Positions 28,244 to 35,587 of a stretch of 47,522 nucleotides of DNA are shown one piece after another (positions within the stretch are counted from its first letter, which is position 1; the number at the start of each line of letters is the position of its first letter). The DNA is from Chloroflexota bacterium (lineage in GTDB: Bacteria; Chloroflexota; Anaerolineae; Promineifilales; Promineifilaceae). The translations under genes were made by a program, and so were the position numbers. The DNA is taken from NCBI GenBank assembly GCA_024277135.1, contig JAJRVV010000037.1, forward strand, positions 1 to 47,522, given 5' to 3'. The notes under the pieces are model-generated. The model saw only the letters and a program-made list of their open reading frames with translations. It was not told the origin of the DNA and did no database searches.

Positions 28244-28807
28244 TTAAATCTGCGTGTCCCAAAGCGGTTCCGGCGCTCCTCGCTCATGGTTTTCGTGCCG
28301 CGCCATCACAAACAACGCATCGGATAGACGGTTGAGATAGGGGATCACAAATTCTCCCACTACCCCCTGCCGCGCCAGGGCGATTACCTCTCGTTCGGCA
28401 CGGCGGCAAATGGTGCGCGCCAGGTGCAGATGCGCCGACCCCACCGAGCCGCCGGGCAGGATGAAGTTTTCCAGCGGGCCGACAACGGCCGTCATCTCAT
28501 CCATCATCCGCTCCAACTTATCCACATGCCGCTTTTCTATCTGAGGAATGTTGTACTTCACCTTATCCTCCTCCAAAAAAGAGAGGTCAGACCCCAGGTG
28601 GAACAACTCATTCTGAACGACCGGCAAAAGCTGCGCCAACTTGGGACTCAACCCATGCGCCAGCGCCACGCCAATCGCCGAATTCAATTCATCCACCGTG
28701 CCATACGCCCGCACCCGCAGCGAATCTTTAGGCACGCGCTGACGGCTGCCCAGGCTGGTTGTGCCATCGTCGCCGGTTCGTGTGTAAATTTTCGTTAATC
28801 GAGGCAT
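28244..28807 (-). CDS. pduO: Cob(I)alamin adenosyltransferase, PduO type
   Basis: Transfers the adenosyl group of ATP to cob(I)alamin, making coenzyme B12. The 187-residue trimeric-family protein has the N-terminal ATP motif [10 protein letters not shown] (10-19), [13 protein letters not shown], the helix [10 protein letters not shown] (about 131-140) and [16 protein letters not shown]. The ATG at 28807 has GGAG six bases away; the longer frame to 28837 translates the palindrome and is rejected. It is the last gene of the B12-riboswitch operon, 26 bp after the ECF ATPase gene, so imported B12 is converted straight away. Confidence 0.95.
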   Translation of the reverse strand: MPRLTKIYTRTGDDGTTSLGSRQRVPKDSLRVRAYGTVDELNSAIGVALAHGLSPKLAQLLPVVQNELFHLGSDLSFLEEDKVKYNIPQIEKRHVDKLERMMDEMTAVVGPLENFILPGGSVGSAHLHLARTICRRAEREVIALARQGVVGEFVIPYLNRLSDALFVMARHENHERGAPEPLWDTQI

Positions 28808-28818
28808 GGTTTTCTCCA

Positions 28819-28851
28819 AGACATCCGATTTTTTCAAGAAATCGGATGTCT
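28819..28851. repeat. Palindrome AGACATCCGATTT..., 16-bp stem, 1-nt loop
   Basis: 28819-28834 and 28836-28851 pair with one G-T. The element lies exactly between the ECF ATPase and adenosyltransferase genes: it supplies the last codons and TGA stop of the ATPase (tail RHPIS) and ends just before the ribosome site of pduO. Same family as 8562 and 33990. Confidence 0.85.
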
Positions 28852-30294
28852 GTCTAACTGCACCACCCGATCCGCAATCTGTGCCGCCAGGGATACATCA
28901 TGCGTCACCAATAATAACCCCATCCCCGCCGCCAGCCAACGCCGCCAGATCGGCAGCAGGCTGGCTTTCGCCGCCGGGTCCAGCCCCCGCGTCGGTTCAT
29001 CCAGTAGCAGCAAGCGGGGGCGGGTGATGGCGACGGCCCCCAGCGCCACCCGCTGCCGCTGTCCCGCCGACAAGTCGCGGGGATACGCCTCCGCAAACCG
29101 GGACAACCCCAGTTCGGTCAGTAAGTCCGCGATTTCGGCATGGGCTTGGGCAGACAACGGCCGTTCCCCCCTTCCCAACCAGCGCCGCCACCCCTTTTTC
29201 TCCGGCTCATGATGATTGCGCCACGTCACCGCCAATTCAGCGGCGGCCGTCTCCGCAAACAGCAAATCATTCGGATTCTGGGGCAAATATCCCGCCTGGC
29301 GGCAAATGTCGGCCGTCTCCCGCCCGGCAGTGGGCAGTCCATTCACCCAAATTCGGCCCGACGTGATCGGAACCAACCCCACAATCGCCTTCAACAGCGT
29401 GCTTTTGCCCGCGCCGTTCCGCCCCAACACCGCCACCGCTTCCCCCGGATAGAGGCGCATATCCACACCCTGCAAAACGGGACGGCCGTCATACCCCGCA
29501 TACAAATTCTCCAGCAGCAGCAGCGGCTCATCCCGACGCGCTCCATTCACAGAAACGGCCGTCGGCAAAGCAAACTTCTCCATCCAACCAGGCGGCAAAC
29601 GCTTTTTGGCTTCCTCGATGGGCAAATCAAAGGCGACACGGCCGTCCGCCAGATGCAGCAGCCGCGCGCCAAAATCCAACACCCGATCCAGGCGATGCTC
29701 CGCCAGCACCACCGTCAACCCCAACTCCATTTGCAATCGCCGCAAAATCGCCAACAAATCCGCCGCCGCCGCCGGATCAAGCTGGCTGGTCGGCTCGTCC
29801 AGCGCCAACAGCGACGGCCGTAACGCCAACGCCGCCGCAATCGCCACCTTCTGCTGCTCCCCGCCCGACAACTCATGAATCAGCCGGTGACGCAGCGCCT
29901 CCAATCCCAACCATGCCAACGCCTCATCCACCCGCGCCCGCATCTCCGCCGCCGGAACCGCCTGGTTCTCCAGCCCAAACGCCACCTCCGCCGCCACCCG
30001 ATCCAACACCGACTGCGCTTCCGGCGTCTGGCGCACAAAGCCCACTGTCCGGCTCATCACTGCCGGGCCGACAGCGACCACATCCTGCCCCGCCACCAGC
30101 GCCTGCCCCGTCAATTTGCCGCCGGTGAAGTGGGGAACCAGCCCATTCAACAACCGCAGCAGGGTAGATTTGCCCGACCCCGATGCGCCGGTGATGAGAA
30201 CAAACTCCCCGGCATCCACCTGCCAATTTACCTGCCGCAACGCGGGGTGACGGCCGTTGGCGTAGGTGTAGGTGACGTTCCGCAGATCAATCAT
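28834..30294 (-). CDS. ecfA: ECF transporter ATPase, fused EcfA1-EcfA2
   Basis: Energy-coupling ATPase of an ECF-type vitamin transporter. Two ABC domains lie in one 486-residue chain: Walker [10 protein letters not shown] (36-44), signature LSGGEQQK (142), Walker B with D166-E167 ([13 protein letters not shown]); and Walker [10 protein letters not shown] (291-299), signature LSAGQRQR (408), Walker B LLLLDEP (D432), each with a His switch (AEHRLD, THDVSL). The usual system has two genes; here they are fused. The first bases overlap the end of the T-component gene. The C-terminal five residues come from the palindrome at 28819. Substrate (cobalamin) is inferred from the riboswitch and neighbouring genes. 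Confidence 0.94.
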   Translation of the reverse strand: MIDLRNVTYTYANGRHPALRQVNWQVDAGEFVLITGASGSGKSTLLRLLNGLVPHFTGGKLTGQALVAGQDVVAVGPAVMSRTVGFVRQTPEAQSVLDRVAAEVAFGLENQAVPAAEMRARVDEALAWLGLEALRHRLIHELSGGEQQKVAIAAALALRPSLLALDEPTSQLDPAAAADLLAILRRLQMELGLTVVLAEHRLDRVLDFGARLLHLADGRVAFDLPIEEAKKRLPPGWMEKFALPTAVSVNGARRDEPLLLLENLYAGYDGRPVLQGVDMRLYPGEAVAVLGRNGAGKSTLLKAIVGLVPITSGRIWVNGLPTAGRETADICRQAGYLPQNPNDLLFAETAAAELAVTWRNHHEPEKKGWRRWLGRGERPLSAQAHAEIADLLTELGLSRFAEAYPRDLSAGQRQRVALGAVAITRPRLLLLDEPTRGLDPAAKASLLPIWRRWLAAGMGLLLVTHDVSLAAQIADRVVQLDRHPIS

Positions 30295-31381
30295 TTCGCG
30301 TGATGGCCGGGGCTGCCAGACAAAGGAGGCTCAGGATAAACAGCGGGTTGATGGCGGGCCAGGTCAGGCGGGGGAATGGGGCATAGCTAAAGCCATCCAT
30401 CGGCAAGAAAAGGATGAGCGTCCAGGGAAAGAGAGCCGCCGCCGCTACCCACCTATCAGCCCTGCGCCACTTTTGCTCCCGGAAACGAGTTCGGCGCGCC
30501 CGCCGCCCCAACCGCCAAACCAACGCGGCGAACAAAGCCAGCCCGCCGCCCATCAACCCCCAGCCCCACGCCCCCCGCCAAAACGCCAACAGCCAGCCGC
30601 TCAACACGGCCGTCACCGACCCAACCAGCCCCGCCTGCATCCGCCACGACAAACGAGCGTCGGCCGTGTGCCCGTAACCGCGCGCCACCATCGTCTCCGC
30701 CAGCCCCATGGCCCGCTCCAGCCCCCCCACCAGCAGCGGCAAAACGATGGGGCGCCAATCGGCCAGCCCGCGCAGCCGGTGGCCGCGAATCGCCTGCGCC
30801 TCCCGAATCTGGCGCAGTTGGCGCGCCGTCTCCGGCGCGTAGGTCATGGCGATCAGCGCCACCACGCCCAAATCGCGGAAGGCGGGCGGCAGCCAGCGCA
30901 CCAGATCGGCGGTGGGAACCACCTGGTTGAAAGCGGCGAACAGAGCCAGCAGCGCCAGCAGCAGCAGCCCGTTTGTCAGCCCGGCCACGGCCGCTTCCAG
31001 CGTGTACGCGCCGCCAATCCAGGGCCACGCCGACGGCAGCCGCCACCACACGGTTTCGCCAACGTGGATGGAAAGCAGGCTGAACAAGGTGGCAAACAGG
31101 AGGATGAAGCCGCCCACTTTGAACAGCGGCAGGCGGAAGGGCGCGTCTGGCTGTCTGCAAACGGCCGTCACCCATCCCGCAACCGCCAACAATGCCAACG
31201 ACGCCAACGGGTTTTGCACCGCCATCACCAATCCCGCCGCCGACGCCAGCCATAGCATCCAGGCGATAGGATGGAGCGGAGAGCGGAGTGCGGGGAGTGG
31301 AGTGCGGGGAGCGAGTTGATTTCGTTTTTCGTTTTTCGTTTTTCCTCTGCGCCCTCTGTGTTCTCTGTGGCTAATCCTCAT
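30287..31381 (-). CDS. ecfT: ECF transporter T component (EcfT)
   Basis: Membrane scaffold linking S component and ATPases. About six hydrophobic segments and the two coupling motifs expected for EcfT are visible: AQAIRGHR and MVARGYG (Ala-Arg-Gly boxes). From ATG 31381, overlapping the S-component stop as ATGA, it has 364 residues, but residues 2 to about 40 (MRISHREHRGRRGK...) are translated from intergenic-type word repeats. A start at 31258 (MLWLASAAGLV) would give a more normal N-terminus. A frame running to 31726 lies in the S gene and is not used. Translation is coupled with the S gene in either case. Confidence 0.88.
   Translation of the reverse strand: MRISHREHRGRRGKTKNEKRNQLAPRTPLPALRSPLHPIAWMLWLASAAGLVMAVQNPLASLALLAVAGWVTAVCRQPDAPFRLPLFKVGGFILLFATLFSLLSIHVGETVWWRLPSAWPWIGGAYTLEAAVAGLTNGLLLLALLALFAAFNQVVPTADLVRWLPPAFRDLGVVALIAMTYAPETARQLRQIREAQAIRGHRLRGLADWRPIVLPLLVGGLERAMGLAETMVARGYGHTADARLSWRMQAGLVGSVTAVLSGWLLAFWRGAWGWGLMGGGLALFAALVWRLGRRARRTRFREQKWRRADRWVAAAALFPWTLILFLPMDGFSYAPFPRLTWPAINPLFILSLLCLAAPAITRND
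31271..31378. repeat. Word repeats within the EcfT start region
   Basis: GGAGCGGAGAGCGGAGTGCG, GGGAGTGGAGTGCGGGGAGC, three copies of TTCGTTTTT and the CTCTGTGTTCTCTGTGG word fill this stretch. Such words are elsewhere intergenic; here they are in frame between the S-component stop and the first membrane helix of EcfT. Confidence 0.75.
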
Positions 31382-32154
31382 CCCACCGCCTCCCAGGTAA
31401 ATGAAAAACGGTCGCGGAAACGGTTGAGCGCCCGCAGCGCCGGCCAACCCAGCGCCAGGATGAGCGCCACATTGCCCACCGCCCGCGCCGCATCCCACAG
31501 CAAAGAGGTTGCCAGGTAGAAGGCGGCATAACGGGAAACGGCCGTCCGCCACGACAGCCCGGCAGCATAACTCAACCCATCCCCGCCCGCCATCAACGGC
31601 CAAAAATACAGGTTCATGATGAGGCCATACGCCAACCCCCATCCGGCGCCAAACAACGCCAACAAAGCCACCTGGCGGGACGGCCGTGCCAGGTGCGGCA
31701 GCCAGCCTGCCGTCAACCCCACCCAACCGGCGGCGAACATCTGGTACGGCAGCCAGGGGCCGACCGCGCCGGTGATGAGCGCCGAAGTGAGCAGGGTCAT
31801 CGTCCCCATCAAAAAGCCAAATCGCGCCCCAAAGACGTACCCGGCCAGGATGATGGGAGCAAAAATGGGGGAAAAACCGCCGGGGCCGGGGATGGCGACT
31901 TCCAGAAAACGGAGTACGGCCGTAATCGCCACCAAAATCCCCAACGCCGCCACCACTTTGGCGCTGATCGCCTGCCCCTGCACCTCCACCAACAACACGC
32001 CCAGGCTCAACGACAACAACAGCGTCGTCAGCAGCAGCGATCCCGCCTGCTGGTCGGCCGGGGTCATGGCGGGCAGGAGAAACGGGTAGAGAAAGGCGGC
32101 CAATCCCGCCGCTCCTGTCAGCGCAAAAAGCAAAACCGACAACGCCCGACTCAT
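31378..32154 (-). CDS. ECF transporter S component (probable cobalamin binder)
   Basis: The 258-residue hydrophobic protein has about seven to eight membrane segments; conserved-looking loops are IPGPGGFSPIFAPIILAGYVFG and GAVGPWLPYQMFAAGWVG. Length and layout match S components that bind a vitamin and dock to EcfT. It starts one base after the anchored Cys-rich protein gene and overlaps ecfT by 4 bp. Cobalamin specificity is inferred from the B12 riboswitch and from pduO; a CbrT-like role is likely but sequence alone does not prove the substrate. Confidence 0.82.
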   Translation of the reverse strand: MSRALSVLLFALTGAAGLAAFLYPFLLPAMTPADQQAGSLLLTTLLLSLSLGVLLVEVQGQAISAKVVAALGILVAITAVLRFLEVAIPGPGGFSPIFAPIILAGYVFGARFGFLMGTMTLLTSALITGAVGPWLPYQMFAAGWVGLTAGWLPHLARPSRQVALLALFGAGWGLAYGLIMNLYFWPLMAGGDGLSYAAGLSWRTAVSRYAAFYLATSLLWDAARAVGNVALILALGWPALRALNRFRDRFSFTWEAVG

Positions 32155-32155
32155 C

Positions 32156-32764
32156 TCATCGCCGCCATCGAATCAGCCAAAGAGCCGCCAGTCCAACGCC
32201 CAAAACAGCCAGCAGCGGAACCAACCAATTAATTATTGCCCGTTGATTGTTATCCGTTGGCTGTTGACTGTTAACTGCCGGTCGGTTATCGGCGCAAATC
32301 TCGTCAAACGCCAACAGCGGCGGCGGGATGGCGCTGGTGACGGAACCGGCGCCCCACGTCCAGCCCTGCACATCCCCGTTTATAACCGGTACTTGACCGG
32401 CTCCGGCGCGGGCGTACTGCCATTCGCCGCCGTCGGCCAGCCAGTATGACCAGTAGGCGCAGTCGCCGCCCTGGCAGGCGCAAAAACAGTCATCGGCCGG
32501 GCAGCCCACCCCCTCGATGGCGCAGACGGCCGTGCCTGCCCCGGACACGCTCGATGTCACCGCCAACCCGGAACGGGACAGCAGCTCATAGCCGGAAATT
32601 TCCGTTTCGGGGAAGGAAACGCACGTCGTCGTCACCGCGCCGTCTTCGCCGACCACGACCAATCCAGCACGGCCGTCCGCCTGCGCCCAAACCGTCCCCG
32701 GCCAAAACAGCCAGAGTAACAGGAGCAGCCAACCAGTTTGCTTTAAGGTCATGGTCTTATCCAT
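32156..32764 (-). CDS. Anchored Cys-rich protein, possible transcobalamin C-terminal-like domain
   Basis: A signal peptide (about 7-27, to VWAQA), an extracytoplasmic domain (about 32-150), a linker, and a C-terminal membrane helix (about 179-199, then RWRR). The domain has eight Cys (48, 81, 88, 93, 95, 97, 102, 157), the segment CFCACQGGDCAYWSYW, SGYELLSRSGL and INGDVQGWTWG. The pattern resembles DUF4430/transcobalamin-like C-terminal domains found beside B12 ECF genes, but this assignment is from memory of the pattern. Residues 164-177 (NSQQPTDNNQRAII) are encoded by an intergenic-type word repeat. Probably the beta half of a split B12-binding pair. Start is MDKTM or MTLKQ four codons later. 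Confidence 0.65.
   Translation of the reverse strand: MDKTMTLKQTGWLLLLLWLFWPGTVWAQADGRAGLVVVGEDGAVTTTCVSFPETEISGYELLSRSGLAVTSSVSGAGTAVCAIEGVGCPADDCFCACQGGDCAYWSYWLADGGEWQYARAGAGQVPVINGDVQGWTWGAGSVTSAIPPPLLAFDEICADNRPAVNSQQPTDNNQRAIINWLVPLLAVLGVGLAALWLIRWRR
32227..32278. repeat. TTGACTGTTAACTG-type word repeat inside a gene
   Basis: Words GTTGATTGTTATCCGTTGG and CTGTTGACTGTTAACTG, normally seen between genes, here encode the Asn/Gln-rich linker between the Cys-rich domain and the membrane anchor. Confidence 0.6.
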
Positions 32765-32766
32765 CC

Positions 32767-32824
32767 GAGACTAGAGACTGGAGGTTAGAGACTACCAGTC
32801 TCCAGTTCACCAATCTCCAGTCTC
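32767..32824. repeat. GGAGACT-family word-repeat hairpin
   Basis: GAGACTGGAGGTT (32774-32786) pairs with AATCTCCAGTCTC (32812-32824) with one G-T, and CTAGAGACT/AGTCTCC words allow other folds. It fills the 65-bp gap between the first two genes of the B12 operon, where it may tune read-through or mRNA stability. Confidence 0.75.
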
Positions 32825-32829
32825 AAAAA

Positions 32830-34080
32830 TCAGCCGCGCCGCCGCTGATAAACGAAGCCAGCGCCAGCCAGAACGAGTAACAGCCCGACCACACCGGCTA
32901 TCACGGCCGTGTTGCCGCTAGGTTCTTCAGCAGCAACAGGTTCCGCGGGAACGGCCGTCGGCGGCACAGTTGTCGGTTGCGGCTCTAATGTCGCTGTCGG
33001 CGGCACATCGGTTGGGGCTTCGGTGGGCACGGCCGTCGGTTCCGGTTCCGGCGTCGCCGTTGGCTCTTCTATGACCGGCGGTCCCAACAGCGCCGGCGTC
33101 GGTCGATTGGCGGCTGCCAGCGCCGGTAAAGCCTGCACCGTGGAGAAGAAATCATCAAAACGGCCGCTGCCAAAATCCGCCTGGAACGCGCCCGTTTCGC
33201 TCTGCCAGGAGAGCAGCGCGGCCAGCCCATCGGTGACATCCTGCCCCGCCAGCGCCAACGCCTGCGCCGCCAATGCCGTGCTGTTCACGTTTTCGCCAAA
33301 GCCGGGGCCATACTCCCATCCGCCCGTCTCCAACTGCGCCTGCATCAGGAAATCAATCCCCTGCGCTGCCGCATCCGGCTCCGCATTGGCCAACGTCAGC
33401 GCCATGATCGCCATCGCCGTCGCATCCGGGTTTCCGGCCGTGCCATAGCCATCGTCCCAGGAACCGGCTAAATCCCCTTCCATCTCCTGTAAATTGACCA
33501 GCCACGCCGTCGCTGTCTCCGGTATCGGTTCGCCGGCCAGCGCCAATCCCATAATCGCCAATGACTGCTCGAAAGCGGTGAAGCTGTTGATGGCGCCATC
33601 CGCGCCAATTTGCCCGTCCAGCGCCGCCACCAAATCAACACCGGCAAAATCGCGCGGGTTTTGCCCGGCGGCGGTCAAGGCCAAGATCATTTTCCCGGCC
33701 ATGCTGCCCCCGGTTCCAGCATACGCTGCCAAATCGCTCCCGTTTTCGGTCAGGAAACCGAGCAGGGGCTTGACGTCGGCGCCGGTTCCGGCCAGGGCCA
33801 ACAGCGCGTCAGCGGTTCCGCCCACATCGGAAGCAGCCATTCCCGCCCCGGCGCTGAAGGCAGTGTAGCCGCCGTCTTCGTTTTGATGCGCAGCGATGAG
33901 CCAGTCAGCTGCCGCTGCCACCGGATCGTCTTGGGCGACGGCCGTGCCCGCCCCCAACCAGACAAACAAACTGACGAGCAGGAACACCAAGACATCCGAT
34001 TTCTTGTCTCTCATGATGTTCGCCCACCCAACAATAAGAAATCGGATGTCTACACAGTTCAATCGTTTCTTCAAATTCAT
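32830..34080 (-). CDS. Anchored alpha/alpha-barrel protein, intrinsic-factor/transcobalamin alpha-domain-like
   Basis: First gene of the B12-riboswitch operon, about 416 residues. A signal peptide ends near GAGTAVAQ; the ectodomain (about 50-310) has repeated prenyltransferase/squalene-cyclase-type units (ADWLIAAHQNEDGGYTAF, DFLMQAQLETGGWEYGP, ALLSWQSETGAFQADFG); then a Pro/Thr/Glu stalk and a C-terminal membrane helix with RRRG. Intrinsic factor and transcobalamin use this alpha6/alpha6 barrel to hold B12, so a surface B12 receptor is likely. ATG 34080 has AAGGAG 11 nt upstream; ATG 34014 also gives a signal. A palindrome (33990-34051) lies between MNLKKRL and the hydrophobic core VFLLVSLFVW. 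Confidence 0.8.
   Translation of the reverse strand: MNLKKRLNCVDIRFLIVGWANIMRDKKSDVLVFLLVSLFVWLGAGTAVAQDDPVAAAADWLIAAHQNEDGGYTAFSAGAGMAASDVGGTADALLALAGTGADVKPLLGFLTENGSDLAAYAGTGGSMAGKMILALTAAGQNPRDFAGVDLVAALDGQIGADGAINSFTAFEQSLAIMGLALAGEPIPETATAWLVNLQEMEGDLAGSWDDGYGTAGNPDATAMAIMALTLANAEPDAAAQGIDFLMQAQLETGGWEYGPGFGENVNSTALAAQALALAGQDVTDGLAALLSWQSETGAFQADFGSGRFDDFFSTVQALPALAAANRPTPALLGPPVIEEPTATPEPEPTAVPTEAPTDVPPTATLEPQPTTVPPTAVPAEPVAAEEPSGNTAVIAGVVGLLLVLAGAGFVYQRRRG
33990..34051. repeat. Palindrome AGACATCCGATTTCTT with 30-nt loop, in the signal-peptide region
   Basis: AGACATCCGATTTCTT (33990-34005) and AAGAAATCGGATGTCT (34036-34051) are exact reverse complements. The element keeps the reading frame open and provides about 20 codons in the N-terminal signal region of the alpha-barrel protein. 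Confidence 0.9.
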
Positions 34081-34142
34081 AACTCTTTTCACTCCTTGAA
34101 CCAGAAATAGATAATGGGAAAAGAGCGGTCGCCAGACAGCAA

Positions 34143-34169
34143 GAAAAACCCGGCGGAGTACGCCGGGTT
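34143..34169 (-). terminator. Terminator of the cobalamin riboswitch
   Basis: On the minus strand AACCCGGCG and CGCCGGGTT (9 bp perfect, 5-nt loop) are followed by TTTTTCTT. It lies between the B12 aptamer and the first operon gene, as an attenuation platform. Confidence 0.85.
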
Positions 34170-34242
34170 GGGAGAGGCTAATTGAGTTGTGGAGCCTTTC
34201 GGGTCTTGCCAAAACATAGTTCCCAACCTTTTCCACGAGGTC

Positions 34243-34425
34243 AAGAAACTTGCCTGAGGCGGGCGACCTGACTTGCCAGCTTATGCTGGCTTACAGTTGC
34301 GGGACAGTGCTGGACTCCCCATCATCAGAACAGATTTCTGAATCCGGGCCACCAGCTTCGCCATTAAGTCTTGCCATCCGGGGCAAAAGACACCTCAAAC
34401 AGGTTCCCCTGTTTAATTGTGACCG
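34243..34425 (-). promoter_or_regulatory. Cobalamin riboswitch
   Basis: The minus strand holds the diagnostic core GCACTGTCCCGCAACTGTAA, followed by a short hairpin (GCCAGC/GCTGGC) and the B12 box AAGTCAGGTCGCCCGCC. Upstream lie a GGGGAACC stem-loop and GGTGTC-like segments of the P1-P4 region. The limits are approximate. An intrinsic terminator and the B12 transport operon follow, so B12 should shut the operon off. Confidence 0.9.
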
Positions 34426-34426
34426 G

Positions 34427-34455
34427 AGTCTAGCAAAAGGGGCGGCCGTCGTCAA
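34427..34455 (-). promoter_or_regulatory. Putative promoter of the B12 operon
   Basis: On the minus strand TTGACG (34450-34455) and TAGACT (34427-34432) are separated by exactly 17 bp, just upstream of the riboswitch. It is back to back with the tRNA promoter. Confidence 0.6.
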
Positions 34456-34488
34456 TCACAATTATTTTCAAAATGTTATGTTGATTGG

Positions 34489-34516
34489 TTGACAGCCATT
34501 CGGAAGTTGTTATAAT
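34489..34516 (+). promoter_or_regulatory. Consensus promoter of the initiator tRNA
   Basis: TTGACA (34489-34494) and TATAAT (34511-34516) match the sigma70 consensus exactly, with a 16-bp spacer. Transcription would start about 6 bases before the tRNA, typical for a strong stable-RNA promoter. Confidence 0.88.
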
Positions 34517-34528
34517 CCCGTCCGTTGT

Positions 34529-34600
<72 letters not shown>

Positions 34601-34603
34601 CTC

Positions 34604-34639
34604 AAAAGGCTCTGGTTCTTTGAACCAGAGCCTTTTTTT
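34604..34639 (+). terminator. Strong intrinsic terminator after tRNA-fMet
   Basis: AAAAGGCTCTGGTTC (34604-34618) and GAACCAGAGCCTTTT (34622-34636) form a perfect 15-bp stem with a 3-nt loop and run into seven T. Confidence 0.93.
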
Positions 34640-34648
34640 GTCCCCTCA

Positions 34649-34662
34649 TTGCGCTGGCGCAA
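34649..34662. promoter_or_regulatory. Short palindrome TTGCGCTGGCGCAA
   Basis: Perfect 6-bp arms around TG, between the tRNA terminator and the oxidase operon, about 200 bp before its first gene. It may be an operator for a dimeric regulator; the rest of 34663-34860 shows no gene or other clear signal. Confidence 0.3.
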
Positions 34663-34860
34663 AGAACTAGCCCCCACTTTCATTAAGATAACATTAGTAT
34701 CCACGCGATAGATAGCCCCGATTTCAGAGCAAAGAGAGAGAGAGGCTGTCTAGATTCCATTGGTGAGCATTCGACCATTCACAAATCTTACCCGTTCCGC
34801 AACGATGAATCGGTTAAAACCTGTCAGTTGAATGCAAACGATCCAGGAGGTCACGAGATT

Positions 34861-35025
34861 ATGACAGAGAAAGAACAGGCAGGAACAAACGAAGAATTGG
34901 AAAGCATCCCAAAAGGACAAATTCTTTTTGACCGGATTTTCTTGTGGTTGCTTGTGGGGACAGCCATCAGCGTGATCATGTACAACGTCTGGGGCATGGT
35001 GGAATTATTCCGCTTTGTCAAATGA
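34861..35025 (+). CDS. Small membrane subunit of heme-copper oxidase (subunit IIa-like)
   Basis: A 54-residue protein with a hydrophilic N-terminus and one membrane helix (about 27-48, FLWLLVGTAISVIMYNVWGM). AGGAGG lies 10 nt before the ATG; a longer frame from 34828 covers that site and is rejected. It lies 27 bp before the CuA subunit gene and opens the operon. ba3-type (B-family) oxidases have such a one-helix subunit IIa, which is the most likely role. Confidence 0.75.
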   Translation: MTEKEQAGTNEELESIPKGQILFDRIFLWLLVGTAISVIMYNVWGMVELFRFVK

Positions 35026-35052
35026 TCAGAATTAAGAGAAGGAGGATAAATT

Positions 35053-35574
35053 ATGCTTGCTCCCGAACGAATTTGGTGGAAACCCCTGCATCGCCTGGAG
35101 AAGAGTTGGGTGGTGATTGCGTTGGTCTGGTGCATTATGTTAACGGCGATGATGCCTTTGTGGTTTATTTACGGCCGTCAAAACGTCCCCGCCACCACCT
35201 TCCGCACCACACCGGCTGAATTTCGAGCTACAGTGGATGATTTTGTCGAACAATATCAAGTAGGCGTGACCAACGGCGTCCCCATCGTCGCCCCGCCGGC
35301 CGACAGCGACATCTACCTGCTGGCCCGGCAGTGGCAATGGTATCCCGCCTTGCAGCTGGAAAAAGGAAAAACCTACCGCTTGCATATCTCCTCGCTAGAC
35401 GTGCAGCACGGCTTCTCCTTGCAGCCGGTCAACCTCAATTTGCAGATATTGCCCACCTACGACTACGTAGCCACCATCACGCCCACCCAAAGCGGCGAAT
35501 TCTCAATTGTATGCAACGAATTTTGCTCCATCGGCCACCACCTGATGGTCGGCAAAATCTTCGTGAACAATTAA
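35053..35574 (+). CDS. Heme-copper oxidase subunit II with CuA site
   Basis: Accepts electrons from cytochrome c at the outer membrane face and passes them to subunit I. The 173-residue protein has one membrane helix (about 17-40) and a cupredoxin domain; CuA ligands are all present: H119 (DVQHGF), C154, E156, C158, H162 and M165 (CNEFCSIGHHLM). Single-helix form and size are those of ba3/B-family subunit II. GGAGG precedes the ATG. It is 13 bp upstream of subunit I. Confidence 0.93.
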   Translation: MLAPERIWWKPLHRLEKSWVVIALVWCIMLTAMMPLWFIYGRQNVPATTFRTTPAEFRATVDDFVEQYQVGVTNGVPIVAPPADSDIYLLARQWQWYPALQLEKGKTYRLHISSLDVQHGFSLQPVNLNLQILPTYDYVATITPTQSGEFSIVCNEFCSIGHHLMVGKIFVNN

Positions 35575-35587
35575 AGGAGGGAAAACT

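Noticed and set aside
31382..31726. Upstream extension of EcfT to 31726
   Set aside because: It overlaps the S-component gene for about 345 bp and has no family similarity; the coupled start at 31381 or the ATG at 31258 is preferred.
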